From Tanytarsus gracilentus (taxonomy: Eukaryota; Arthropoda; Insecta; Diptera; Chironomidae): a stretch of DNA of 64,000 nucleotides. Made by a program: the position numbers and the translations under genes. The stretch spans positions 1,240,001-1,304,000 of the forward strand of contig JAXRKN010000042.1 in NCBI GenBank assembly GCA_038502055.1. Direction: 5' to 3'. Below the pieces are notes generated by a model that saw only the letters and a list, made by a program, of their open reading frames with translations, made no database searches and was not told the origin of the DNA. Positions 1 to 10,025 of this stretch are shown piece after piece. Numbering within the stretch: the stretch's first letter is position 1; every line of letters begins with the position of its first letter.

Positions 1-222
1 AAAACATTAAACTATATGAAATAAAAGCAAGTGTTTTAATTATAATCGATGACGAAACGTTTTTTGAAAAAGTAGTTCTAGAATGTTTGCAAGTTTATGA
101 CCATAAATCTGATATTTATAGAACTATGACCTGAAATGAATGATTGACAAATGATAATACTTAGCCCACAAAAAAGAATAATTTAATTTTATTCACCTCG
201 CTCATAAATTTCGCTATTTTAA
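1..222. other. 3' flank of the first oxygenase gene
   Basis: AT-rich sequence with no convincing coding potential. On the minus strand it is the downstream flank of the oxygenase gene ending at 223. An AATAAA polyadenylation signal on the minus strand lies at 188-193, about 30 bases past the stop. Nothing else was recognised. Confidence 0.5.
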
Positions 223-1925
223 TTATTTTCGATAGTTATTAACAAAAGTTGTATGAAATGGTTTGGGTATGGCTGTGGGTAAATTCGTGAATTCACACCG
301 TGCCATTTCTTCGAGATTTTTAGCATCAAAAATTAACAATCCGGTACAGTTTGGAGTTGAATTTCTAAAAAATCCCGTCAAAATTACTCCATCATCTTCC
401 TCAAAACCATTTGGAGATGCAATAAATAGTGGATCAAAGATGATAACGTCATCTTCTGCCCAATAATTTTTCTCCTTACTTTCAACGTTAATTTTTATAA
501 TTCCACCATCTCTTGCGTGTACGTACAAATATTTGTACTCAACTCCCGAGTATTGATAGTTAATTCGAGGAAATTCGCATCCAAAATCACAAATCACTTC
601 AGGAATGCAATGCACTTTATCATCCTTCAAATGAGCCAACGCCAAAGTTTTTTCAATCTTTACGAAATTCACATTTTTTTCCTTTGAATAATTCAAAGGC
701 ATCACGAATCGCATGACATTCGAGTGAGATTTCTTAAGTCTATCTGGATCATTTTTTGCAAGTTTTTCGAACCAGTAGACATCGGTGACGTCACTATTTA
801 AGTAACAAATCACATCCAAAATGACATGATTATCTTTCTCATATTGATTTGCGGTGTGAAAGAAGAAGAATGGATCTGCATGATAAGTGTGTTCAAGTTT
901 TCCCGTTGAGCGGCCGAGAAGATGAATTTGTGTTGATTCCGAGTGCCACTTCAGACAGTCAAAAAACGATGATGGCACGACTCCGCTTTTCAAAGCCATC
1001 GCTAATGACACTTTAAGTGGCGACTCGATGATCACAAAAAAGTTCTCGGTGATGCCAAACGAATGCATGCTCGATGGATTTAGTTTCATTGACGCGTTCA
1101 TTTTTGCCACAATTTTTCCCTTCTCGATGCCTCTTCCAGCGTTTGGAAGTGCGACAATATTGTAGCTTGCACCGCTTGCCGATACGGTCGTTCCAAGGCT
1201 ATAAACCGTTTTATCCTTTGTCACTTGGACATGACATGCGTTGCCCATGATTTTGAACTTGTCAAACATATCAAGTCGTTCGACAGTTTCGAGTGTCTCT
1301 ATATCGATTTTATTAATTTTTGAACTGTCGGTCATCGCATAAAATTCATCATTAATAGGATTGATGTTGATGGAGGTGTTGTCGGTGACATGTAATTTTA
1401 TCATTTGCAAGAATCTTTAAGAATTAAAGTGATTAATTAAAATGACAAGAGATTTTAATCGAAATTTACTTATTAACGACACCATTCGTATGACTTGAAG
1501 TAGGTTTCGTTCCGAATTCGGCGAACATCACTCGATTTTCCTTGCAGCCTCGCTCATGTGCTTCACTTTGAATAAATTTATTTTGATATGTGACCTTGCC
1601 GTTTGGAGAAATGTTAAACTTTTGCAAAATTGCCAAACCATCGTAGAGATGATTCAACTTTTGATCGCCCACGTTAAACTTTCCGGGTCCATTACACACC
1701 AAACTTCCGTTGAGCCATTCTGGAATTCTATTGTTGAACTTTGTCTCGATGGGAATCAAAATTTCTTCCGTCACTGATCGAGTAAATTGTTCATTTGTAA
1801 TGATTTTCAGTTCATAATCCTTGATAGAGAAAATATTTGCAATATTTTATAAAATAATTTATAAAAAATAAAAATTTTACCATCTCTGGAAAAAAATCAC
1901 TGATTTTAGTATTAAATGCGTCCAT
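223..1925 (-). CDS. Carotenoid cleavage oxygenase, tandem copy A (3 exons)
   Basis: Exons (minus strand) 1881-1925, 1470-1819 and 223-1414 join in frame to 528 aa. The family (ninaB/BCO/RPE65) uses Fe(II) held by four histidines to cleave or isomerise carotenoids and retinoids; insects usually carry ninaB, which makes retinal for vision. Family landmarks are present: IPEWLNGSLVCNGPGKF near the N-terminus, MHSFGITENFF, FHTANQYEK, EFPRINY, EEDDGV and PKPFH near the end. The four iron ligands correspond to His193, His249, His318 and His519. An aspartate (Asp161, in YAMTD) stands where the paralogues and RPE65 have a second-shell glutamate. The start was chosen because a 15-residue first exon with a good donor parallels the first exons of the three neighbouring copies. 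It is the most downstream copy of a four-gene array. Whether it is the ninaB orthologue cannot be told here. Confidence 0.9.
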
Positions 1926-2301
1926 CTCAGTCAACGTGTGTCCTCTGACTAATTTAATTTTTTCGAATCATCCGTTGATCGTGAATTTTACCAAAAACTC
2001 GTTTCATTATGATTTGACACAATTTCATAGAGTCGAAATGAAAAAAAATTTTAAAGGTTTCCTTGCCATTTTTTTACAAATTACATCAAAATGCTTTTTA
2101 ATTTTTGATATTTTTTTAAAAATAAAAATAATCAAATTAATAAAATTTGAAGATTTTTTAGAATCATAAAATTAGATTTAAAAATTTTATAGTGAATGCA
2201 AAAAAAAATTAAATCGTTCAAGGGTGTGTAAAAAATTATTAAACGGCTTTTTATTAGCATCATGATAAAAAAACATAAACAGGTTTTAAATTCTTTAAAT
2301 T
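1926..2301. other. Spacer between oxygenase copies A and B
   Basis: A 376-base AT-rich spacer. It must contain the promoter of copy A and the 3' end of copy B (both minus strand). I see no strong TATA/Inr pair and no coding exon; open frames here are short and of low complexity. Confidence 0.5.
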
Positions 2302-3991
2302 TTAATATGAATTAGCAACAAACCATCCGTGGAATGGCTTTGTGATGGCTGTCGGCAGATCTGTGAACTCGGCTTTCGCAATTTGCTGTAGATTTTTCGC
2401 ATCTAAAATTATGAGACCGACTTTATTAGCAGCCTCTGTGCTCAAAAATCCAGCAACAATCACTCCATCGTCTTCGTTTTCACTCGAGGGTGCTGGCACA
2501 AAAATTGGCTCCCATGAGAAATTTTTCTCTTCCTTCCAAACAATTTTCTCCTTTGATCTCGTGTCGACTTTAATAATGCTTCCATCTCTTCCCGACGCAT
2601 AAAAGTATTTGTACTCAATTCCATTGAAAGTTGGATAATTTACACGAGGAAATTCACATCCAAAATTTGACAAGAGCTCGGGAGTGCAATGAATTTTTCC
2701 ATCGTCCATTAAAGTTGCTTTGGCCGTTGATCCTTCGAAATTTACAAGATTAACATTTTTGTTTTCAGCAGCGGTTGGCAAGACAAATCTCATTGCGAGA
2801 GAAGTAAATTTCTTCAACTGTTCAGCGTCGTTTTTAGCCAAATTTTCGAGAGCCAAGGCATCGACAATGTCACCATTTTTATAGCAAACTAAATCAAAAA
2901 TGACATGATCATTTTTCTCATACTGATTGATTGTGTGAAAACACATGAATGGATCAGCATAGAATGTATGTCTCACTGTGCCGGTAGCACGATCAACTAA
3001 AATTATTCTTGTCGATTCTCCCTCGAGCCATTTCATGCAGCTCAAGAACGTAGTTGCGATTATTGACGATTTAATTAAAAGCGGAACTGAAATCACTAAC
3101 GGAGTCTCATAGATAATGAAATAATTCTCGGTGATCCCGAACGAATGCATGTACGACGGATGATACTTGAATCTTGCGGGAATTTTCGCAACCACGATCG
3201 CGTCGTCGACAATATTTTCACCCTTTGGAAAGCAAATTATGTTGTAAACTGAGCCACTTTTGTTCATTGAAACGCCGACATTAAAAGCCATTCCATCGTT
3301 CATGATGTGTGGATGTGCAGTGATTGCAAAAATTTCCAACTTTTTTGCGAGTTCAACGCGCTCGAGAGTGTCGAGAGTTTCGGGATCAATTTTGTAGTAA
3401 GTTGGAGCTTCCGTCATGGCATAATAATTTCCACTGATCGGGTAGATGGTGACGACAGCATTATCGGTAATCGCTGGCTTGCCAAAGTTCATTACTCTAA
3501 AAATAATTAATTAATTTTTAAAATAAATCTTATCAAAGATTTTTTTATATTTCACCTTTTAAATAAACTTTGAGCTGTTGCTGTGGTTCCGAATTCGCCG
3601 AACATGATTCGATTTTTCTCGCGGCCTTTCGTGTAGGCTTCACTTTGTAGCATTTTATTTTGATAAGTAATTTTACCATTTGATGACGAAATGTTGAACT
3701 TTTGTAAAACTGCCATGCCATCGAAGAGGTGATTGAGTTTGTGGTCACCGACAGTGAAGGTCCCGGGTCCATTCATTAAAAGACTTCCTTCGAGCCATTC
3801 TGGAATTTTTCCACTTAATTTTCCCTCAATGGGCGTGACAATTTCTTCAGTGATTGATCTCGAAATGAGATGATCATAAAATGCGAGATTTTCTGAGCTC
3901 TGTTTTAGAAAAAATCAATTAAAACTTTATCAATCTAGATTTATTTAAAATTTACCACTTTTTCAAATAAATCTGAAAGTTTTTCAGCCAT
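2302..3991 (-). CDS. Carotenoid cleavage oxygenase, tandem copy B (3 exons)
   Basis: Exons (minus strand) 3956-3991, 3556-3899 and 2302-3496 join in frame to 524 aa. Exon phases match copy A exactly (0 then 2), which shows duplication of a whole intron-containing gene. All four predicted iron histidines are kept: His190 (in TAHPHIMNDG), His244 (MHSFGITENYF), His314 (CFHTINQYEK) and His516 (TKPFHGWF). The glutamates of YAMTE, CEFPRVNY and NEDDGV are also intact, so an active iron oxygenase or isomerase is expected. Exon 2 is almost identical to exon 2 of copy C although exon 3 is clearly diverged, which suggests recent gene conversion. No signal peptide is seen; family members are cytosolic or membrane-associated. 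The substrate cannot be predicted. Confidence 0.93.
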
Positions 3992-4234
3992 TCTTAAAAT
4001 TTTTATATAGAAATCGAAGAACAAACTGGTTCTTTTAAATGATCAAACACGAATGAATGCGATGGAAAGAAAAAATAATCTTAGAGGGCTTAAAAACTTT
4101 GGCTACGAATGATTTTTTTTATCTAAATTGAAGAATTCAAGCGCCACAGCTGCTATTCTCGATCGCGACCTTGGAAAGTGAAACAAAACAAAAAACAAAA
4201 GTCATGCGATCCTCTCATGCATGCAGCAGGTAGA

Positions 4235-4241
4235 TTTTATA
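4235..4241 (-). promoter_or_regulatory. Possible TATA box upstream of copy B
   Basis: Read on the minus strand, TATAAAA (in GAGTATAAAATC) lies about 245 bases upstream of the copy B start codon, in the 282-base gap behind the copy C stop. A TATA box here would place transcription start near 4210. The position is plausible but no initiator motif confirms it. Confidence 0.3.
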
Positions 4242-4272
4242 CTCAAAAATACATTCTACAAAAAAAATGTAA

Positions 4273-5977
4273 TTAATTGTCAGCCAAAAACCATCCGTGA
4301 AATGGTTTCGTGATGGCACTCGGCAGATCTGTGAATTCAGCTCTTGCTACTTCTTCCATATTTTTTGCGTCTAAAATTATTAGTCCAACTCGATTGGCGT
4401 CTTGAGTTGATAGAAAAGCGGTGACAATCACGCCATCGTCCTCACTTGTGGGATTTGGTGATGGCACAAAAGTTGGCTCCCATGCATACGAATTTTCTTC
4501 CTTCCACAAAACTTCAGTCTTTGTGTCGGTATCGATTTTCATGAGTGCACCAAGATTATCGTCTAAATCCATTGCGACAGCATAAAAATATCGATACTCA
4601 GTCGCTAGATATTTTGGATAATTTAGGCGAGGAAATTCACATCCAATTTTACACAAAACTTCTGGTGTGCAAAAAACTTCTTCTTTTTCGTTCAAAACTG
4701 CAGTCGCCTTTGAACCACTGAGCTTAACTAAATTTTTATCACTCTCCTCGCTCTTCAAAGGTAAAACAAATCTCAGTGGCTTTAATGTAATTTTCTTCGC
4801 ATTCTCTGGATCATTTTTGGTCATTTTTTCAACGCGAGCAGCATCAACTATTCCAGCATTTTCATAGCAGCACAGGTCAAAAATTATTTCGTCACTTTTC
4901 TCGAACTGATTGATTGTGTGAAAGCAGAAAAATGGTTCAGCATAGAAAGTGTGACTTAAAGTGTTTGTGGCACGATCGACTAAAATAATTCTCGTTGATT
5001 CACCTGTCAACCACATGAGACATTCCACATAAGAAATTGTCATCACAGCTGACTTGAAGAGTGACGGAATTGAAACCACAAAAGGCGTCTCAAGTATTAC
5101 AAAATAATTTTCAGTCATGCCAAACGAGTGAATGTAAGCTGGATGAAATTTAAATCTTGCGGGAATTTTTGCAATAACTTTTGCATCGTCGACTGAATTT
5201 TCTCCTTTAGGAAAATGAATGATGTTGTAAACTCCGCCGCCAGAACCGATCGAGTGTCCAATATTGTAAGCACTTCCATCGCTGAGGACGTGTGGGTGTG
5301 CCGTCACAATTACAACACCCAAATGACGGTTCAAATAAGTTCTCTCGATAATCTCGAGGTTCTTGGGGTCAATTTGATTAACGCAAGCAGCCTCGGTCAG
5401 CGCATAAAAATTATCTCCGATTGGATAAAGAGTAACTAAAGTGTTATCGGTCGGTCGTGTTTTTCCCATTGACGTGATTCTAAAATAATAAAAATTATAT
5501 TTTCTTTACATTGATAAGAGGGATTAGATTACTTTTTGATAAGACCTTGGCTTGCGGTCGCCGTGCCAAATTCGCCGAACATGATTCGATTATTTTCGTT
5601 GCCTTTTGTGTAGGCTTCACTTTGTAGCATTTTATTTTGATAAGTAATTTTACCATTTGATGAGGAAATGTTGAACTTTTGAAGGATTGCCATGCCATCG
5701 AAGACATGATTGAGTTTGTGGTCACCGACAGTGAAGGTCCCGGGTCCATTCATTAAAAGACTTCCTTCGAGCCATTCTGGTATTTTTCCACTTAATTTTC
5801 CTTCGATTGGAGTCAAAATCTCTTCCGTGCATGTTCGAGCCCAAATTTCAGTGTTGAAGTTTTTTAACTCAACATCCTAAACATTCCAAAAAAATTATTT
5901 TCGATTAAAAAGTATAAAAATAAACTTCATACCGGCTTATTGAAAATATCGCTAATTTTTATTCCAGCGTAATCCAT
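4273..5977 (-). CDS. Carotenoid cleavage oxygenase, tandem copy C (3 exons)
   Basis: Exons (minus strand) 5933-5977, 5533-5876 and 4273-5479 join in frame to 531 aa. The predicted iron ligands are all present: His193 (TAHPHVLSDG), His247 (IHSFGMTENYF), His317 (CFHTINQFEK) and His524 (TKPFHGWF). Second-shell glutamates in YALTE, CEFPRLNY and SEDDGV are also kept. The short 15-residue first exon, the phase-2 junction before exon 3 and the overall length match the other copies. An extra loop (YAVAMDLDDNLGALMKID) is shared with copy D but not with A or B, so C and D look closer to each other in this part. Function is inferred from the family only: Fe(II)-dependent carotenoid or retinoid cleavage or isomerisation. 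Confidence 0.93.
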
Positions 5978-6197
5978 CACAAACGAACTATACAGAACGC
6001 AAAAGAGAACTGAAAACAATTTTTTTACATTCTACTTTATTTGCGATGAAAATGCGAGAGATTATTTTTTTTTTCAATATGGGTTGATGCACATGGTGTC
6101 TGTATAAATATTTTTTGTGTCAATGTATTGAACAATTTTAACATCTGGTGAACCTTGAAAAATTAAATAGTTTTAAATTTAAAAAAATAAAAAATAA

Positions 6198-7871
6198 TCA
6201 CATTTTATTTGCATCCACAAAGCACCCACTGAGAGGTTTTGGAATTTCACTTGATAAATCACAAAATTCACATCTCGCAATTTCTTGCATATTTTTTGCG
6301 TTTAAAATTAAAAGTCCAGTTTTATTTGGCGTTTTAGTGTAAGTTAAACCCGCAAGAATAACTCCATCATCCTCCTCTTGAGTGTTTGGCGATTGAACAA
6401 ATTTTGGCTCCCATGCGAAAATATTTTCCTCCCTCCAAAGAAACTTTGTTCGATTTTTGACATCAACTTTAATAATTGCACCATAATTTTCATCAAAATC
6501 CATTCCAATGGCATAAAAATAGTGATAATTGACACCTGAATAATTTGAGTAATTAATGCTGGGAAAAATGTATGCAACATCTGATAAAAGCTCTGGATGA
6601 CACAAAACTTTTCCGTCATTTAAATCTGCAGTTGCATCAATTTCACTGCCTTCAAGTGGCAACACGAACCTCATAGCGAGCGATTGAAATTTTCCCGCAT
6701 TTCTCGGATCCCTCTCGAGAAGTTTATCGACAAAAGTTTCATCAATAATTTCAGCGTTTTTATAGCAGCACAAATCAATCACCACGTGATCATCTTCCTC
6801 ATACTGATTGATGATGTAGAGAAAATAAAATGGATCTGCATGGAAGACATGCTTGAGGGTACCCGTAGCTCGATCGATCAAAATTATTCGCGTATTTTCG
6901 TCGCTCAGCCACTTAAGGCTTTCCGTGAATGGCATTGAAACCATCGATGACCTTATGAGCGAAGTCACAGACATCGTCAGCGGCGTTTCAACAATTACAA
7001 AATAATTTTCTGTAATTCCAAATGAATGTGAATAAGATGGATGCAACTTAAAGCGTGGATGTGCCTTTGCCACGATTTTCATTCCATCAAAAATACTTTC
7101 GTCATTTGAAAAGTGAACGATGTTGTAGTGCGCACCTGAAGATGTGATTGAATATCCAAGATTAAAGACACTTCCATCTTTCATGATGTGAGGACGTGCC
7201 GTGTAGGTTACGATCTCGAATTTACCCTCCAAATCAATCCTCTCGATGGTGTCGAGTGTCTCGGGATTTATTTTATGAATTCGCGATGTTTCAGTCATCG
7301 CATAAAAACTTCCGCTTATTGGATATAATGATATGAAAGTATTGTCGGTCGCAATGTCTAGTTTACTTGCAAATGATGCCAATCTAAAAAAATATTTTCA
7401 TTACTTTTTAATTTACTTTTATAAAAATCACTCACTTGGTGAAAAAACTCTTCGAAGGATCGGGCGATGGAGCCGTTCCGAATTCACCAAAAATCACACG
7501 ATTACTCTCACATCCCTTCACAAATGCTTCACTTTTGACGAATTTGTTCTGATAAGTTATCTTGCCATTCGATATATTGAACTTTTGAAGGAGTGCCATG
7601 CCATCGAAGAGATGCTTCAGCTTATGATCTCCAACTTGAAAAGTTCCTGGACCGTTCATGAAGAGACCTCCTTCGAGCCATTCTGGAATTTCGCCACTTA
7701 ATTTTCCTTCAACTGGAAAAAGTGTTTCTGAAGTACATGATCGAACCCAAAGAACGCTATCAACGGTCAATGGTTCATTTTCCTATAAAATGTTGAAAAG
7801 TTTTTGTACAAAATTAAAATTAAATATTTCTTTTTTACATTACTAGCGAAGAACTCGGTTATATTACTCAT
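6198..7871 (-). CDS. Carotenoid oxygenase-like protein, copy D, iron site degenerate
   Basis: Exons (minus strand) 7839-7871, 7436-7782 and 6198-7383 join in frame to 521 aa with no stop or frameshift. The first two iron histidines are kept: His192 (TARPHIMKDG) and His246 (SHSFGITENYF). The third is tyrosine (Tyr316, in YFLYIINQYE, where B and C have CFHTINQ). The fourth is serine (Ser512, in PKPLSGCF, where B and C have KPFHGWF). A second-shell glutamate of the EFP motif is isoleucine (Ile399, in AYIFPSINY). A normal four-histidine iron centre therefore cannot form. The reading frame, splice sites and most family motifs are intact, so this looks like a maintained pseudoenzyme or binding protein rather than a decayed pseudogene, though a young pseudogene is possible. 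It is the first gene of the array in the direction of transcription. Confidence 0.88.
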
Positions 7872-7892
7872 CTCTATACACTAAAAGGTGAC

Positions 7893-7919
7893 GACTGAAT
7901 GAGTCAAACTTGTTTTATC
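7893..7919 (-). promoter_or_regulatory. Putative core promoter of oxygenase copy D
   Basis: On the minus strand an initiator TCAGTC (7898-7893, predicted +1 at 7896) is preceded by GATAAAA (7919-7913), a TATA-like element about 23 bases upstream. It would give a 5' leader of only about 25 bases before the ATG at 7871. The motif pair is good, the spacing slightly short. Confidence 0.45.
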
Positions 7920-7944
7920 GGGCAACAACAACCCTGGTTGCACA

Positions 7945-8205
7945 TATGACCTGACTTTCACCTGATTTAAGGCTGACTTTTACCCATACTTTTTTTAGGC
8001 ACTTTCACCTGATATAAGCCTGGTTTTAACCTAACTTATGAGTCAGTCATAAGTCAGGTCTCACTTTTACCCATACTTTCACCTGATTAAAGTAGGATTA
8101 AAGCCTGACTTTTACTTGAAGAGAAGTCAGGCAAAAGTCAGGCCTGACTTTAAGCTGATTTTCACCTGACTTAAACCTGACTTTACTTGGACTTTTTTTA
8201 ACTTT
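7945..8205. repeat. Degenerate palindromic array of CCTGACTT-type units
   Basis: About 260 bases contain some 15-20 imperfect copies of a short unit resembling ACCTGACTTT or its reverse complement AAGTCAGG, in both orientations and mostly 10-20 bases apart. One junction forms a perfect 16-base palindrome, AAGTCAGGCCTGACTT, at 8135-8150. The block is richer in GC than its surroundings. It may be the remnant of a foldback-type mobile element or a cluster of binding sites; the sequence does not decide. Confidence 0.6.
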
Positions 8206-10025
8206 GTGCAAACAGGTAACTGATATCTGAAACTGATAAGAAAAACGCACAAAAACAATATTGATTAAGTTTTAAAACATTTATTTTTTCCGTTAAGTCA
8301 TTTTTTTTCATACAGCTTGATTGTTTTTAAGTTTTTTTTTATTTCCTAAATTTATTATTCAGATATTATTAACTATTTATCGCCTTAAGTAGTCTGCTGA
8401 ATTTCAATAGTAGATTTTTTAATCAATGTCCTTTTTCGGTTTTTTAAAAAATTGTATTGTGAGCTCAAATTTTTATTTTGCTTAACAACTAATAGTAGGT
8501 AAGTATGTAAAAAAGTTCTTTTGCAATTATGGCCATTCAATTTTTTTTATTTACTTTCTATACAAATCGTTCCTTCCCCCATAAAACCTATGAGTTCATC
8601 ATTGAAACATATAAAAACAAAATAATTAAAAACTAAAACAAATTGTCAACCTATTATTTTTTTGATCATCTTAGTTCACAGAAATAAGTAAGTTTGATTA
8701 CGATCATTAGAGAGGGAAAAAATTATTACATACAATCGAAAAATATAGATTATTGTCTTTTTTTTATAATGTATGTCACTTCTTTTTTTTTTGATATTCA
8801 ATATTCGACATAATTTGAGTATGATAAAATGAGTTTCGAGATTTGAGAAGGATTTTCGTTTTGTGAGAGAAAATTTTCCTGAAATTTATTTATTTTTTTC
8901 ATTAAATTAAGGAACTTTAATCCGATCAGATGCTTGTGTATGCGCTTTTTGTTAGGAACTGCAGCAGTAACCCTATGACTGAAAGAAATTCTATTTTTAC
9001 GATCCCGATTGAGAACGGGAAAGATGGACAACCATTTTTATAATCAATCAAGTGTTAACAGAAGTGAAGAGAAAAAACAATTATTTTATATCAAAAAAAT
9101 TCATTGCAAAATTAGCTCACAAAATTTTCTTTAGAAAAATAATTTTTAGAAATTATCGCAAAAATATCGACTTAGTAATTCGAGTCTATTTACAAAATTA
9201 TCTCATTTACAAACCTTTTTTTTAATGTAGAATTTTTAGAATGCAAATTATTGCATTTTCATTACGTATTTTGGATTTTTCGAATTTCATTAGAGATTAA
9301 TTAGAGAGCAAGGATAGAGAAATTTGTGGTTAGCACTACCGAAAAAAAAATAATAATTATCATTATTTTTATCACCCTCAAAGAAGACTTTTTTTTATAT
9401 TATTTGCAAAACATTTTTTTTCTGGATTATTCACAAAAAAGTTATCTATAAAATTTAGTTTTTTTTTCTTGCTTATTTAATGACAAAGTACCCTGTATAA
9501 ATTTCATTCATTACGTCATTCGAAGAAGATGGCATTAAGTAACAATTAGGTTTTTCATCTTTGAATTTAATATTGCTTCGATGGCCACTAAAATAACTAG
9601 AACAAATTTTTCATTTTGCGTTCAATAAAAAATTTTACACAAACTTCTTCCGCGTTCACGATCACACAGTCATATGAGAGCTACTTGAATTTTCCGACCT
9701 GACTCACACTCAACAGCTTTGGTATGATTCTCATTACAACCTTTTTTAATTTTGGCGTCACACAGTCAAATTCAAGTCAACTCAACAATGACTCTTTCGC
9801 CACAAGTTTAATTTTAAGTACCATCGTCGTAAAAGTTTATATAATTTACACATATTTTACTCACTCATATGTTCTCAGTGTTTTTTTTGTATTTTGTTGG
9901 TTGTAAATTTTAAATATTGCCATAATTTAATTTCCTTCTCTCACAATAAAAAGTTCAATTCTAAAAATTATCAAGCGTGTGTGTGTCTATGTGTGTGATG
10001 ATAGTTTTTAGCATTTTAATGTTTA
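8206..10025. other. Non-coding spacer, includes the Thd1 3' flank
   Basis: AT-rich with many A and T runs. The right part is downstream of the glycosylase gene on the minus strand and probably contains its 3' UTR. No open frame here has family resemblance or splice support, and no RNA gene was recognised. Confidence 0.5.
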
